Below, piece after piece: positions 33,610 to 42,379 of a DNA stretch of 64,000 nucleotides. Location of the stretch: NCBI GenBank assembly GCA_002083615.1, contig MSXO01000010.1, forward strand, positions 22,426 to 86,425. The letters run 5' to 3'. The translations under genes and the position numbers were made by a program. Under the pieces are notes generated by a model. It saw only the letters and a list, made by a program, of their open reading frames with translations. It did not search any database and was not told the DNA's origin. Origin of the DNA: Proteobacteria bacterium ST_bin11. Its GTDB lineage: Bacteria > Pseudomonadota > Gammaproteobacteria > Methylococcales > Methylomonadaceae. The stretch's first letter is position 1. Each line of letters opens with the position of its first letter.

Positions 33610-34663
33610 CGACAGAAGTTACCCGATTTATATCGGCGCCGGCTTGCTGGCTCAGCCGACCCTGTTAACCAAGCATATTCGTTCCAAGCAGGTATTGATC
33701 GTCACCAACGAGACTATCGCGCCGCTATACTTATCCAAACTGCAGAGCGCTTTGAGCGGCTATCAGGTCGAAACGGTCATCTTGCCGGACGGCGAGCAAT
33801 ACAAAACCCTCGAGTATCTGGAAAAAATCTTCGATCAATTGCTAGCCAAGAAATTTAGCCGCAACGCCACGCTGATTGCCCTGGGCGGTGGGGTGATCGG
33901 CGATATGGGCGGTTTTGCGGCAGCCTGCTATCAACGCGGCATCGCCTTTATCCAAATTCCCACCACTTTATTGGCGCAAGTTGATTCCTCAGTCGGCGGC
34001 AAAACCGGGGTGAATCATGCCTTGGGCAAAAACATGATAGGCTCGTTTTATCAACCGCAATGCGTTATCGCCGATGCCGATGTCTTAGATACCTTGGACG
34101 ATAGACAGTTATCCGCAGGATTGGCGGAAGTGATCAAATACGGTCTGATCCGTGACCTGGCGTTTTTGGAATGGCTGGAAGCCAATATGCCGAAATTGCT
34201 AGCTCGCGATAAAGACGCTCTGGCGTATGCGATCGAGCGCTCCTGCATCAATAAAGCCGAAGTGGTCGGCGAAGACGAATTTGAATCCGGCGTGCGCGCT
34301 ACGCTAAATCTCGGCCACACCTTCGGCCACGCCATCGAAACCGGCAGCGGTTACGGCCACTATCTGCACGGCGAAGCGGTAGCTATCGGCACTTGCTTTG
34401 CTGCCGATTTGTCGCGGCGCCTGGGCTGGCTGAACGATGCCGACGTCAAGCGGATTATCGCCGTGTTCCAGGCCGCCAATTTGCCTGTCACTCCTCCCAC
34501 GGAAATGACGACCGAGCAATATGTGGATTTGATGGCCGTGGATAAAAAAAATGTCGACGGCAAAATTCGGGTCATTTTATTGGAAGCGGTCGGCAAAGCC
34601 TCTCTCCCCGTCAACGTCGATCTGGCGCAATTGCAGGCAACCTTGAACAGCTATGCTGGATAA
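33581..34663 (+). CDS. aroB: 3-dehydroquinate synthase
   Basis: Converts DAHP to 3-dehydroquinate using NAD and a divalent metal, second step of the chorismate pathway. Family features in the 360-residue protein: DGEQYKTLE, the NAD-binding ALGGGVIGDMGGFAA near residue 103, FIQIPTTLLAQVDSSVGGKT and the metal-ligand region LNLGHTFGHAIE near residue 246. Length matches typical AroB. It overlaps aroK at its start and damX by 11 bases at its end, so the genes form a tight operon. Confidence 0.97.
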   Translation: MKELQVALNNDRSYPIYIGAGLLAQPTLLTKHIRSKQVLIVTNETIAPLYLSKLQSALSGYQVETVILPDGEQYKTLEYLEKIFDQLLAKKFSRNATLIALGGGVIGDMGGFAAACYQRGIAFIQIPTTLLAQVDSSVGGKTGVNHALGKNMIGSFYQPQCVIADADVLDTLDDRQLSAGLAEVIKYGLIRDLAFLEWLEANMPKLLARDKDALAYAIERSCINKAEVVGEDEFESGVRATLNLGHTFGHAIETGSGYGHYLHGEAVAIGTCFAADLSRRLGWLNDADVKRIIAVFQAANLPVTPPTEMTTEQYVDLMAVDKKNVDGKIRVILLEAVGKASLPVNVDLAQLQATLNSYAG

Positions 34664-36206
34664 CGACGATCTGACTTACAGTTACCAAAAGCGCTCTGTG
34701 GTTAACAGCACCGAGCGAGCATTGATTACGTTGGAACGCTCACAAAAACTGGATTTGCTGCTGCACTTGCTGGCCAATTTGCAGCAATCGCTGATCGTCT
34801 GCGGTCCGGATGGCATCGGTAAAACCACCTTATTGGAAACTGTCAGACAAAATCGTAAGGATATGTGGGAAGTTGTGTTACTGACTGCCACTGCCGATGC
34901 CAGCTTCGAAAGCGTGGTTAACCATCTATTACGCGAACTTAACATTGCCAAGGGCTCGGCCTTCGATCTCGGTGCCTTGCGTGAAAAATGCGCAAGACAA
35001 AAAGTAGTACTGCTAATCGACGATGCCGGCCACTTGATGCCCAGCCTGATCACCATGCTAATCGAGTTTGCCGATTCGCTGCCAGGCTTGCGGCTGGTAT
35101 TGGCGATGAATCACGATCAATTCCACATCAAAAGCGGTACCGACAAACGGGTGGAGGAATGTCATTTCATCGAGTTGCCGCCACTCAGTAAAAAACAATG
35201 CGGCGAGTTTTTGCAAAACCTGTCAGCACAACCCGGCGCTGTGGTGTCCTTCAACGCTATCAGCGATAGCCTGATCGAAGATTTATACCGCGCCAGCAAC
35301 GGTATTCCCGGCAAAATTCTCGGGCAATTGCCCAAATTGGCTAATTACCAAGCCAAAAAACACAGCAGAGTCGGCTTGTGGCTGGCAGTTGCCAGCGTGT
35401 TAGCCGGAGCCGGCTATGCGGTGAACGTTTTGTTACCAGTTGATCCGCTCATTGCGCAAACTGCGGTCATCCCGCCAGTTACCAGCCCAAACGACACTGC
35501 CAGCAAGCTTGTAACCGAACGCCACGCTCCTGTGCCGGTCACACCGACACCAAGCGAATCGCCGATACCGGCACCTGCAAATGACATGGCAAGCACGCCA
35601 CCTCCGGTTGCAGTGCTGCCAGAACCCAACGCTGGCGAGGCGTTGCCAGCTGCACCTATTATCTCAGCGACTCCCTCCCCGGAACAGCCGCAACAGACCA
35701 GCTCGCTTCCCGATGAAACGCGACCGACCAATCAACCCGTAATTAGCGAAAACGCTGACGCAGCAGTCGCCGCCGACCCGACATTACCAAAAGCCGAACC
35801 GCAACCGGAAAAACCGGTCGCACCTAGGGCAGACAACACATCGGTGGTCGAGCCTACACCAGCGCCCGTGGCCGTTAAGGCAGTGGAACGCAAGCCGGTC
35901 AAACCGGTCTTCGAAGGCAGCGATCAGGACTGGATCATGGCGCAACCAGGCGGCAACTTCACGCTGCAAGTCATGGTATTGTCGAGTAAAGATGCGGCGC
36001 AGCGTTTCCAAAAAAAATACGCCGAATACCGCGACGGCCTGAAGTTTTACCCCATCAAACAAGGCGAACTGGAAAAATACGTGGTAATTTACGGCTCCTT
36101 TCAATCTGCCGGAGAAGCCATCCAGCTTAAATCGGTGATGCCTGGCGAATTTAAGCAGTCCGTCGAAAAGCGCTTCCGAGCCGTGCAGAAAGAAAGCCGC
36201 CGCTGA
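34653..36206 (+). CDS. damX: DamX-like AAA/SPOR-domain cell-division protein
   Basis: A 517-residue inner-membrane protein. The N-terminal cytoplasmic AAA domain has Walker A GPDGIGKTTLLE near residue 50 and Walker B KVVLLIDDAG near 117. One transmembrane helix follows at about 229-246 (VGLWLAVASVLAGAGYAVNV), then a long Pro/Ala-rich periplasmic linker, and a C-terminal SPOR domain from about 428 (FTLQVMVLSSKDAAQRFQKK, then YVVIYGSFQSAGEA) that binds denuded glycan at the septum. E. coli DamX lacks a full ATPase core; this longer form with an N-terminal ATPase is usual in pseudomonads and relatives. Position between aroB and hemE supports the call. Confidence 0.88.
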   Translation: MLDNDDLTYSYQKRSVVNSTERALITLERSQKLDLLLHLLANLQQSLIVCGPDGIGKTTLLETVRQNRKDMWEVVLLTATADASFESVVNHLLRELNIAKGSAFDLGALREKCARQKVVLLIDDAGHLMPSLITMLIEFADSLPGLRLVLAMNHDQFHIKSGTDKRVEECHFIELPPLSKKQCGEFLQNLSAQPGAVVSFNAISDSLIEDLYRASNGIPGKILGQLPKLANYQAKKHSRVGLWLAVASVLAGAGYAVNVLLPVDPLIAQTAVIPPVTSPNDTASKLVTERHAPVPVTPTPSESPIPAPANDMASTPPPVAVLPEPNAGEALPAAPIISATPSPEQPQQTSSLPDETRPTNQPVISENADAAVAADPTLPKAEPQPEKPVAPRADNTSVVEPTPAPVAVKAVERKPVKPVFEGSDQDWIMAQPGGNFTLQVMVLSSKDAAQRFQKKYAEYRDGLKFYPIKQGELEKYVVIYGSFQSAGEAIQLKSVMPGEFKQSVEKRFRAVQKESRR

Positions 36207-36226
36207 TACTCACCCAATCGAATCGA

Positions 36227-37303
36227 ATGACCCACTTACAAAACGACTTATTCCTAAAAGCCCTGTTAAGAGAACCTGTTAGCCGCACCCCAGTGTGGAT
36301 GATGCGCCAAGCAGGACGTTATTTGCCTGAGTACCGGGAAGTGCGGGCCAAAGCCGGCAGCTTCATGCAGCTCTGCACCAATCCGGAATTGGCTTGCGAA
36401 GTCACTTTGCAACCCCTTGAACGCTTTAATTTCGACGCGGCGATTTTGTTTTCCGACATTCTGACTATCCCCGACGCGATGGGCTTGGGTTTATCGTTTG
36501 CCGAAGGTGAAGGCCCACAATTTGCCAACCCGGTCAGAACAGCCGCCGACATCGCCAAACTCCCGATACCCGATCCGGAAACTGAATTGCGCTATGTTAT
36601 CGATGCAGTTCGTTTGATCAAAACCAATCTGCATGGCCGGGTACCCTTGATCGGTTTTTCCGGCAGTCCATGGACGCTGGCTACTTACATGGTGGAAGGC
36701 AAGAGCAGCAAGAGCTTTCAAAAAGTAAAAAGTCTGATGTTCGAGCAACCGCAACTCATGCATCAAATGTTGGATAAACTGGCACAGTCGGTCGCGTCGT
36801 ATTTGAATGCGCAAATCGCCGCCGGCGCGGATGCAGTGATGGTATTCGATACCTGGGGCGGCATGCTCAGCCATGACGATTATCTGGAGTTTTCGCTACG
36901 TTATGCGCGGCAGGTGCGCGCCTTGTTAAATACCCGCCAAGATGGCAAGCAAATCCCCACCATTTTATTTACCAAAGGCGGCGGTCTTTGGCTAGAAGCG
37001 ATGGCCGATGCCGGCTACGACGCGCTCGGCCTAGACTGGCAAACCGACATCAGCCAAGCCCGCGCCCGAGTTGGCAACCGGGTGGCGTTGCAAGGCAATA
37101 TGGACCCGATCACACTGTATGCACAACCGGACGTTATCCGCGAGAAAGTCGGTAAAGTGCTGCAAGGCTTCGGCAATGGTTCGGGACATGTGTTTAATTT
37201 GGGCCATGGCATTTTGCCGGACATCAATCCCAAACACGTGAAAGCTATGGTGGATGCGGTGCAAGCATTGAGTCCGCAATACCATACGAATATGGCCAAT
37301 TAG
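36227..37303 (+). CDS. hemE: uroporphyrinogen decarboxylase
   Basis: Removes the four acetate carboxyls of uroporphyrinogen III to give coproporphyrinogen III in haem synthesis. The 358-residue TIM barrel begins with the diagnostic PVWMMRQAGRYLPEYRE near residue 22; ILFSDILTIPDAMG contains the catalytic Asp, IGFSGSPWTLATYMVEG follows, and the C-terminus has FNLGHGILPDINP with the substrate-binding His. Nothing is missing. It starts 21 bases after damX and is probably in the same operon. Confidence 0.97.
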   Translation: MTHLQNDLFLKALLREPVSRTPVWMMRQAGRYLPEYREVRAKAGSFMQLCTNPELACEVTLQPLERFNFDAAILFSDILTIPDAMGLGLSFAEGEGPQFANPVRTAADIAKLPIPDPETELRYVIDAVRLIKTNLHGRVPLIGFSGSPWTLATYMVEGKSSKSFQKVKSLMFEQPQLMHQMLDKLAQSVASYLNAQIAAGADAVMVFDTWGGMLSHDDYLEFSLRYARQVRALLNTRQDGKQIPTILFTKGGGLWLEAMADAGYDALGLDWQTDISQARARVGNRVALQGNMDPITLYAQPDVIREKVGKVLQGFGNGSGHVFNLGHGILPDINPKHVKAMVDAVQALSPQYHTNMAN

Positions 37304-37349
37304 CTGAGCGGCGAGCCTACACGATCTTGCATCTCTAAACTTGCTTAAC

Positions 37350-37769
37350 ATGTGGATTCAAAAACGCCTTCAGCTCGCCGTTAAACCGCGAGGCTTTCAT
37401 CTGATCACTCGGGAAATAGTTGGACAATTGCCTGAGCTGGATAATATTGAAATAGGCGTGGCCCATGTGTTTTTGCAACACACCTCGGCTTCGCTGGCAA
37501 TCAATGAAAATGCAGATGCGGACGTACGCCGAGACCTGGAGAGCTATTTTTCCCGAGCAGTAGCGGAAAATGAACCATACTACCGCCACACGCTCGAAGG
37601 TCCGGACGATATGCCTGCCCACATAAAAACCGTTATTTTGGGCAGCTCGCTAAGTATTCCGATCAGCAACGGCCAATTGGCCTTGGGAATCTGGCAAGGC
37701 ATTTATTTATGCGAGCATCGCAATCATGCCGGTAATCGCACTATCATCGTTACGCTACACGGCGAATAA
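37350..37769 (+). CDS. yjbQ: YjbQ/UPF0047 family protein (secondary thiamine-phosphate synthase)
   Basis: A 139-residue protein of the YjbQ family, E. coli members of which show weak thiamine-phosphate synthase activity. Conserved residues: VFLQHTSASLAINENADADV near residue 43, HTLEGPDDMPAHIK with a conserved His, LALGIWQGIYLCEHRNH and the terminal IIVTLHGE. The ATG at 37350 is preferred to a TTG nine bases earlier. The true cellular substrate of the family is uncertain. It follows hemE by 46 bases and precedes the DUF411 gene by ten bases, so all three may be one transcript. Confidence 0.9.
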   Translation: MWIQKRLQLAVKPRGFHLITREIVGQLPELDNIEIGVAHVFLQHTSASLAINENADADVRRDLESYFSRAVAENEPYYRHTLEGPDDMPAHIKTVILGSSLSIPISNGQLALGIWQGIYLCEHRNHAGNRTIIVTLHGE

Positions 37770-37779
37770 AGAGGTATTT

Positions 37780-38238
37780 ATGAACGCGTTGAAATTAATG
37801 GCAATATTGCTGGCGGCTTTCAGTCAAAATCTGGTCGCAGAAGAAGCCGGAAAGCCACTGGAAATGACGGTCTACCGTAGCCCTACTTGCGGTTGCTGCA
37901 GCAAATGGCTGGAACACGCCAAGCAAAACGGTTTTAAAATCAACGATGTGATCAGTGAGGACATGGAGACTATCAAAGCCCGTTTCGGCGTGCCTGAGAA
38001 GCTGGCATCCTGTCATACCGCCATTGTAGACGGACGCGTTATCGAAGGCCACGTCCCGGCGTCCGATATTCAGAAGCTATTGCAAAGCCAATCTAGCCTA
38101 ACCGGCATTGCCGCACCCGGCATGCCAATGGGCAGCCCTGGCATGGAAATGGGCGGCCAGCAGGACGCGTATAAAGTAGTTTCGTTTGACAAGGAAGGCA
38201 AACATGAGGTGTTCGCGGAACATGGAACGAATCAATAA
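37780..38238 (+). CDS. DUF411 metal-binding periplasmic protein
   Basis: A 152-residue exported protein: signal peptide of about 20 residues ending QNLVAEEA, then a thioredoxin-like DUF411 domain with the SPTCGCCSKW motif near residue 34, a conserved SCHTAIVDGRVIEGHVP segment and a C-terminal Met/Gly-rich tail (GMPMGSPGMEMGG). Cys plus Met-rich sequences point to copper binding, and DUF411 proteins are often found beside copper-resistance genes. The ATG at 37780 has an AAAGAGG site; the longer frame to 37726 overlaps yjbQ. A copper chaperone or resistance function is inferred. Confidence 0.85.
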   Translation: MNALKLMAILLAAFSQNLVAEEAGKPLEMTVYRSPTCGCCSKWLEHAKQNGFKINDVISEDMETIKARFGVPEKLASCHTAIVDGRVIEGHVPASDIQKLLQSQSSLTGIAAPGMPMGSPGMEMGGQQDAYKVVSFDKEGKHEVFAEHGTNQ

Positions 38239-38373
38239 CAGTGTGTATAAATCGCTATTGATCCGCTCGATCGGGTTGGTTGCGTTCGCCAGCACGATAC
38301 GACTTCGCCTAAACAGCCTTTATCCGTCGCTCAGCCAGCGGAATCCGTAAATGCAAATGTGCCTAACCATTAA

Positions 38374-39327
38374 ATGAGCACCGCCCTCGTTACCGGCGCC
38401 AGCGGTTTTATCGGCTCCCAGCTATGTCAATTGTTAAAGGAGCGGGGGTATTCGGTTAGAACTTGCAGTCGGACCGCGCAGGGCCCGGACAATATCCCCT
38501 TCGATTTTGTAAAAATGGCAGCCTGCCCCGTGGAAGTGTGTGCAGACGTTGACATTGTTTTTCACCTGGCAGGTAAAGCCCACGCCTTAGCCAAGAGTCA
38601 CCAGGATGCAGCGGAATACCGGGAAATCAACACCGATGGCACGCACAAGTTACTGGTGGCGGCACAACTCGCTGGGGTAAAAAAATTTGTATTCTTCAGT
38701 AGCGTGAAAGCCGTCCGGCAAGTTAATCAACAACCCATGGACGAAACCAATAAAGATCCAGCCAGAGACCCTTACGGCTCATCCAAATATGACGCGGAGC
38801 AACTCGTCCTGCATGGTGATTTCGTCCCACACCCCGTGGTATTGCGACTGAGCATGGTCTACGGCGACACTGAGAAAGGCAATCTGCCCCGCATGATTGG
38901 CGCAATCCGGCGCGGCATATTTCCACCGCTTGCGGAATCGGGCAACCGACGCTCCATGGTACATGTAGCGGATGTGGTCGCAGCGGCATTGTTGGCAGCT
39001 GAAAAGCCGGAGTCCAGTGGGCAAACTTATATTGTTACCGATCAACAAAGCTATTCCACTCGGCAGATTTACGATGCAATTCGGGTAGCCCTCGGCAAGC
39101 CCCCTGTCGCTTGGTCGGTACCATTGCCAGTGGTCACCGGCTTGGCAAAATTAGGCGATGCTTTTGGCCGGCTAACAGGGCGACGTTTTCCTATCGACAG
39201 CGATAGCCTGGAAAAATTAACCAGTTCGGCTTGGTATTCGTCTGCTAAAATCCATCGCGAATTGGGATTTCAACCCCGCCAGACTCTCTGGAAAGCCTTA
39301 CCCGATATTATTCGTCATCTAAATTAA
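38374..39327 (+). CDS. NAD-dependent epimerase/dehydratase (UDP-sugar 4-epimerase-like)
   Basis: An extended short-chain dehydrogenase of 317 residues acting on a nucleotide sugar. The NAD-binding ALVTGASGFIGSQLCQLL is at the N-terminus, VFHLAGKAHA and FVFFSSVKAV follow, and the catalytic Tyr-x-x-x-Lys is in DPYGSSKYDAEQLV near residue 129. In O-antigen and capsule loci this type precedes a WecA/WbpL-like transferase. That is the case here: the next gene starts six bases later. Probable role is to make the N-acetyl sugar used for initiation; the exact reaction is not determined. Confidence 0.9.
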   Translation: MSTALVTGASGFIGSQLCQLLKERGYSVRTCSRTAQGPDNIPFDFVKMAACPVEVCADVDIVFHLAGKAHALAKSHQDAAEYREINTDGTHKLLVAAQLAGVKKFVFFSSVKAVRQVNQQPMDETNKDPARDPYGSSKYDAEQLVLHGDFVPHPVVLRLSMVYGDTEKGNLPRMIGAIRRGIFPPLAESGNRRSMVHVADVVAAALLAAEKPESSGQTYIVTDQQSYSTRQIYDAIRVALGKPPVAWSVPLPVVTGLAKLGDAFGRLTGRRFPIDSDSLEKLTSSAWYSSAKIHRELGFQPRQTLWKALPDIIRHLN

Positions 39328-39333
39328 TCCAGC

Positions 39334-40365
39334 GTGCTACTGCTTTTCACTGTTACTTTACTGCTCGCCGCGATTTTGACTGGCCTGCTTCGCCGCTATG
39401 CCTTAACTTACAAGGTGCTGGACATTCCCAACCATCGCAGCTCTCACAGCGTGCCAACCCCGCGCGGCGGCGGATTAGCTATCGTATTAGCGTTTTGTGC
39501 GGCGACCGTTTGGCTGTTTTTCAATCGACAATTAACCGACTCATCCTTAGGCTTACTGGTCTCGACACTTTTAGTAGCCGTTATCGGTTTTTGCGACGAT
39601 CACGGCGAAGTGGCCGCCCGCTGGCGGTTTTTGACGCATTTACTGGCGGCGCTCATCGCCTTGGAACTATTGAATGGTTTCCCAGCGATTTTGCTACCCG
39701 CACCCTTGGACACCCTTCTCGGACGATTCAGCTTCAATCCCGGCTTGCTGGGCTATCCACTGGGGACGCTGTGTTTAGTGTGGAGTTTAAACCTGTTTAA
39801 TTTCATGGACGGTACCGATGGGATTGCCGCGTCGGAAGCGCTATTCGTCTCCCTGGCATTGGCAGGCTATCTGTTTTTTATCGATCAAAACCTATGCGCC
39901 GTTACCTTAAGTTTGGCAGCGGCTTGTGCTGGTTTTTTGCTTTGGAATTGGCCAAAAGCCAAAATATTTATGGGCGACGTCGGCAGCGGCTTTATCGGTC
40001 TGTTATTGGGGTTATTGATTTTACTGGCCTCAGAACAGGCTGCCGTGCTGTTGTATTGCGGGCTGATTTTGTTTGGTGTGTTTGTGGTCGATGCCAGTTA
40101 TACCCTGGTTTTTCGGCTGGTTAGCGGGCAAAAATGGTATGCTGCGCATTGCTCCCACACCTATCAGCACGCAGCCAAACGCTACGGGCATTTACGAGTG
40201 TTATTGGCAACCTGGGCAATCAACTTGGGCTGGCTGCTACCAGTCTCTTTATGGATATTTCAGCACCCCAGCCATGCTTTGGCCGGCATTGGTTTGGCTT
40301 ATCTGCCATTAACCTATCTGGCTTACCGATTTAAGGCCGGCCAAACCGAATTGCTTACTTCGTGA
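39334..40365 (+). CDS. WecA/WbpL-like undecaprenyl-phosphate sugar-1-phosphate transferase
   Basis: A polytopic membrane enzyme of 343 residues from the MraY/WecA superfamily; it moves an N-acetylhexosamine-1-phosphate to undecaprenyl phosphate. Landmarks: RSSHSVPTPRGGGLAIVLAF near the N-terminus, NLFNFMDGTDGIAASE near 150, FMGDVGSGFIGLLLG near 213 and the cytoplasmic HCSHTYQHAAKRYGH loop with the conserved histidines near 272. The start is GTG, six bases after the epimerase gene, and its TGA overlaps the next GTG. With its neighbours it resembles the WbpL-WbpM part of Pseudomonas O-antigen synthesis. Confidence 0.92.
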   Translation: MLLLFTVTLLLAAILTGLLRRYALTYKVLDIPNHRSSHSVPTPRGGGLAIVLAFCAATVWLFFNRQLTDSSLGLLVSTLLVAVIGFCDDHGEVAARWRFLTHLLAALIALELLNGFPAILLPAPLDTLLGRFSFNPGLLGYPLGTLCLVWSLNLFNFMDGTDGIAASEALFVSLALAGYLFFIDQNLCAVTLSLAAACAGFLLWNWPKAKIFMGDVGSGFIGLLLGLLILLASEQAAVLLYCGLILFGVFVVDASYTLVFRLVSGQKWYAAHCSHTYQHAAKRYGHLRVLLATWAINLGWLLPVSLWIFQHPSHALAGIGLAYLPLTYLAYRFKAGQTELLTS

Positions 40366-42194
40366 CCTTAAAATTTCGCTCCCGCACCACCATTTTTGTG
40401 CACGATCTGTGCATGATTCCGCTGGCTTGGTTCGGCGCGTATTGGCTGCGCTTTAATCTGCAAGATATCCCCGACGACTTTTTCTATTCAGCCTTATTGT
40501 TCCTGCCCTGGGTCATCGCTATCCAAGTAAGTTTATTCTGGATATTTGGCTTATATCGCGGGGTCTGGCGGTTTTCCTCGCTACCTGACCTGATCCGCAT
40601 CGGCAAAGCGGTCCTGACCGGTATTTTTTTTATTGCCTCCGCCTTGTTTTTATACGACCGACTGCACGGTGTGCCGCGTTCCGTCGTGCCGCTGTATGTG
40701 CTAATCCTGTTTTCCTTGCTCAGCATTCCGCGTCTGGTTTATCGCTTCTGGAAAGAACAAACATTTGCAGAACGTATTGGTCGGCGGGCCTTGATCGTCG
40801 GCGCCGGTTCCGCCGGCGAAATGCTGGTGAGGGATTTACTGGCAAATATCGATAGTGATTATGTGCCAATCATTTTCGTCGATGACAATCACGGCAAATA
40901 TAAGCGTGAGATTCGCGGCATCCGCGTCGCCGGCACTGTCGAGCAAATACCCGAATTAGTCGAGCGCTGGAATATCGAAACCGTGCTAATTGCCGTACCA
41001 TCGGCCAGCGACCGGCAGATGCGCCGTATCGTAGAGATCTGCGAAAACTGTTCCGTGGATTTTCAGACCTTACCGTCGGTTAAAGAGCTATTGAGCGGCG
41101 CGGTCACTACCGCCAACCTGCGCAGCGTGTCCATTGAAGATATCCTGGGCCGCACACCGGTAAAACTCGATTGGCCCGGCATTAAGCGCCATTTACGCGA
41201 CAGAGTCATTTTGGTCACCGGCGGCGGCGGCTCGATTGGTTCGGAGCTTTGCAAGCAACTGGCGAGAGCGCAACCGCGCAAATTAATAGTGTTCGATCAG
41301 TGCGAATTTAATTTGTACAAAATTAACGCGGACTTGACCCGGCTATTTCCCGATCTAGCGCACCAAGCCGTGCTGGGCGATGTCGCCGATCCCATTGCGG
41401 TAAAGCAGTTAGTCACCGGACAGCAACCGGAAATCGTCTTTCATGCCGCCGCCTATAAACATGTTCCCTTGTTGGAAAATCAAATCCGCGAGGCGGTGCA
41501 TAACAATCTGATCGGCACCAAGATCCTGGCGGAAACTGCTATCGCTGCGGGCGTGGCGCGCTTTGTATTGATTTCCACCGATAAGGCCGTCAATCCGACT
41601 AACGTGATGGGCGCTACCAAACGGGCGGCGGAGATTCTTTGCCAAAACCTGAATCAAACCGGTAACACCCGTTTTACTACGGTACGTTTCGGCAACGTGC
41701 TGGATTCTGCCGGTAGTGTAGTGCCGCTGTTCAGAGAGCAAATCAAAGCCGGCGGGCCGATCACGGTGACACATCCGGATATTACCCGCTACTTCATGAC
41801 GATTCCGGAAGCCTGTCAGTTGATCATGCAGGCGGAAACCATAGGCCAAGGCGGCGAAGTGTTCGTGCTGGATATGGGCGAACCGGTAAAAATTACTTAT
41901 CTAGCCGAACAAATGATCCGGCTGAGCGGCAAAGTTCCGAATAAAGACATCCAGATTCAGATTGTCGGCTTGCGACCCGGCGAAAAACTCTACGAAGAGT
42001 TATTCCACGACCAGGAAGAATTACTAGCCACCAGTCATGCGAAATTGCGTCTAGCCAAAGCCCGGCTTTACGACTCGGCGGAATGGGCTAGACAGATTGA
42101 AGACTTGCAAGATGTTTGCCGGAACTACGACAACCAACAATTATTGACGGGCTTGAAGCACTTAGTGCCGGAGGTTAGTAATACGGGCGCTTAA
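40362..42194 (+). CDS. WbpM/CapD-like nucleotide-sugar 4,6-dehydratase
   Basis: A 610-residue membrane enzyme that probably makes UDP-2-acetamido-2,6-dideoxy-4-hexulose from UDP-GlcNAc. Four N-terminal helices (about residues 10-130) precede a CoA-binding-like domain (IVGAGSAGEMLVRDLL near 146) and the C-terminal SDR domain: VILVTGGGGSIGSELCKQL near 284, HAAAYKHVPLLE, LISTDKAVNPTNVMGATKRA near 405, where Met replaces the usual catalytic Tyr as in WbpM, and RFGNVLDSAGSVVPLF. The start is GTG overlapping the previous stop. The length and SMK-type site match WbpM. Confidence 0.93.
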   Translation: MTLKFRSRTTIFVHDLCMIPLAWFGAYWLRFNLQDIPDDFFYSALLFLPWVIAIQVSLFWIFGLYRGVWRFSSLPDLIRIGKAVLTGIFFIASALFLYDRLHGVPRSVVPLYVLILFSLLSIPRLVYRFWKEQTFAERIGRRALIVGAGSAGEMLVRDLLANIDSDYVPIIFVDDNHGKYKREIRGIRVAGTVEQIPELVERWNIETVLIAVPSASDRQMRRIVEICENCSVDFQTLPSVKELLSGAVTTANLRSVSIEDILGRTPVKLDWPGIKRHLRDRVILVTGGGGSIGSELCKQLARAQPRKLIVFDQCEFNLYKINADLTRLFPDLAHQAVLGDVADPIAVKQLVTGQQPEIVFHAAAYKHVPLLENQIREAVHNNLIGTKILAETAIAAGVARFVLISTDKAVNPTNVMGATKRAAEILCQNLNQTGNTRFTTVRFGNVLDSAGSVVPLFREQIKAGGPITVTHPDITRYFMTIPEACQLIMQAETIGQGGEVFVLDMGEPVKITYLAEQMIRLSGKVPNKDIQIQIVGLRPGEKLYEELFHDQEELLATSHAKLRLAKARLYDSAEWARQIEDLQDVCRNYDNQQLLTGLKHLVPEVSNTGA

Positions 42195-42302
42195 CCCTAG
42201 CTATCACTCGCACAAGCATTAGGGGAAGGTTCAGTTGAAGGAACCTTTGTTTAACTGTGCTCACCACAACCCTCAATGCCGTTAAGTTCAGACATGCCTT
42301 GG

Positions 42303-42320
42303 GGTCGCATTTATGCGACC
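42303..42320. other. perfect hairpin between convergent genes
   Basis: GGTCGCAT-TT-ATGCGACC, eight-base perfect arms at 42303-42310 and 42313-42320, within GGGG...CCCC extensions. It lies after the WbpM-like gene and before the convergent methyltransferase gene. No T-run follows, so a terminator is possible rather than established. Confidence 0.4.
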
Positions 42321-42379
42321 TTACCCCCATCGTGAGAATAGATTCGCAGCTACAAGCCTTGACATAAGCACGTTTCCCC

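Noticed and set aside
38222..38350. 42-codon frame starting inside the DUF411 gene
   Set aside because: Overlaps the preceding gene by 17 bases, has no motif and no ribosome-binding site; too short to support.
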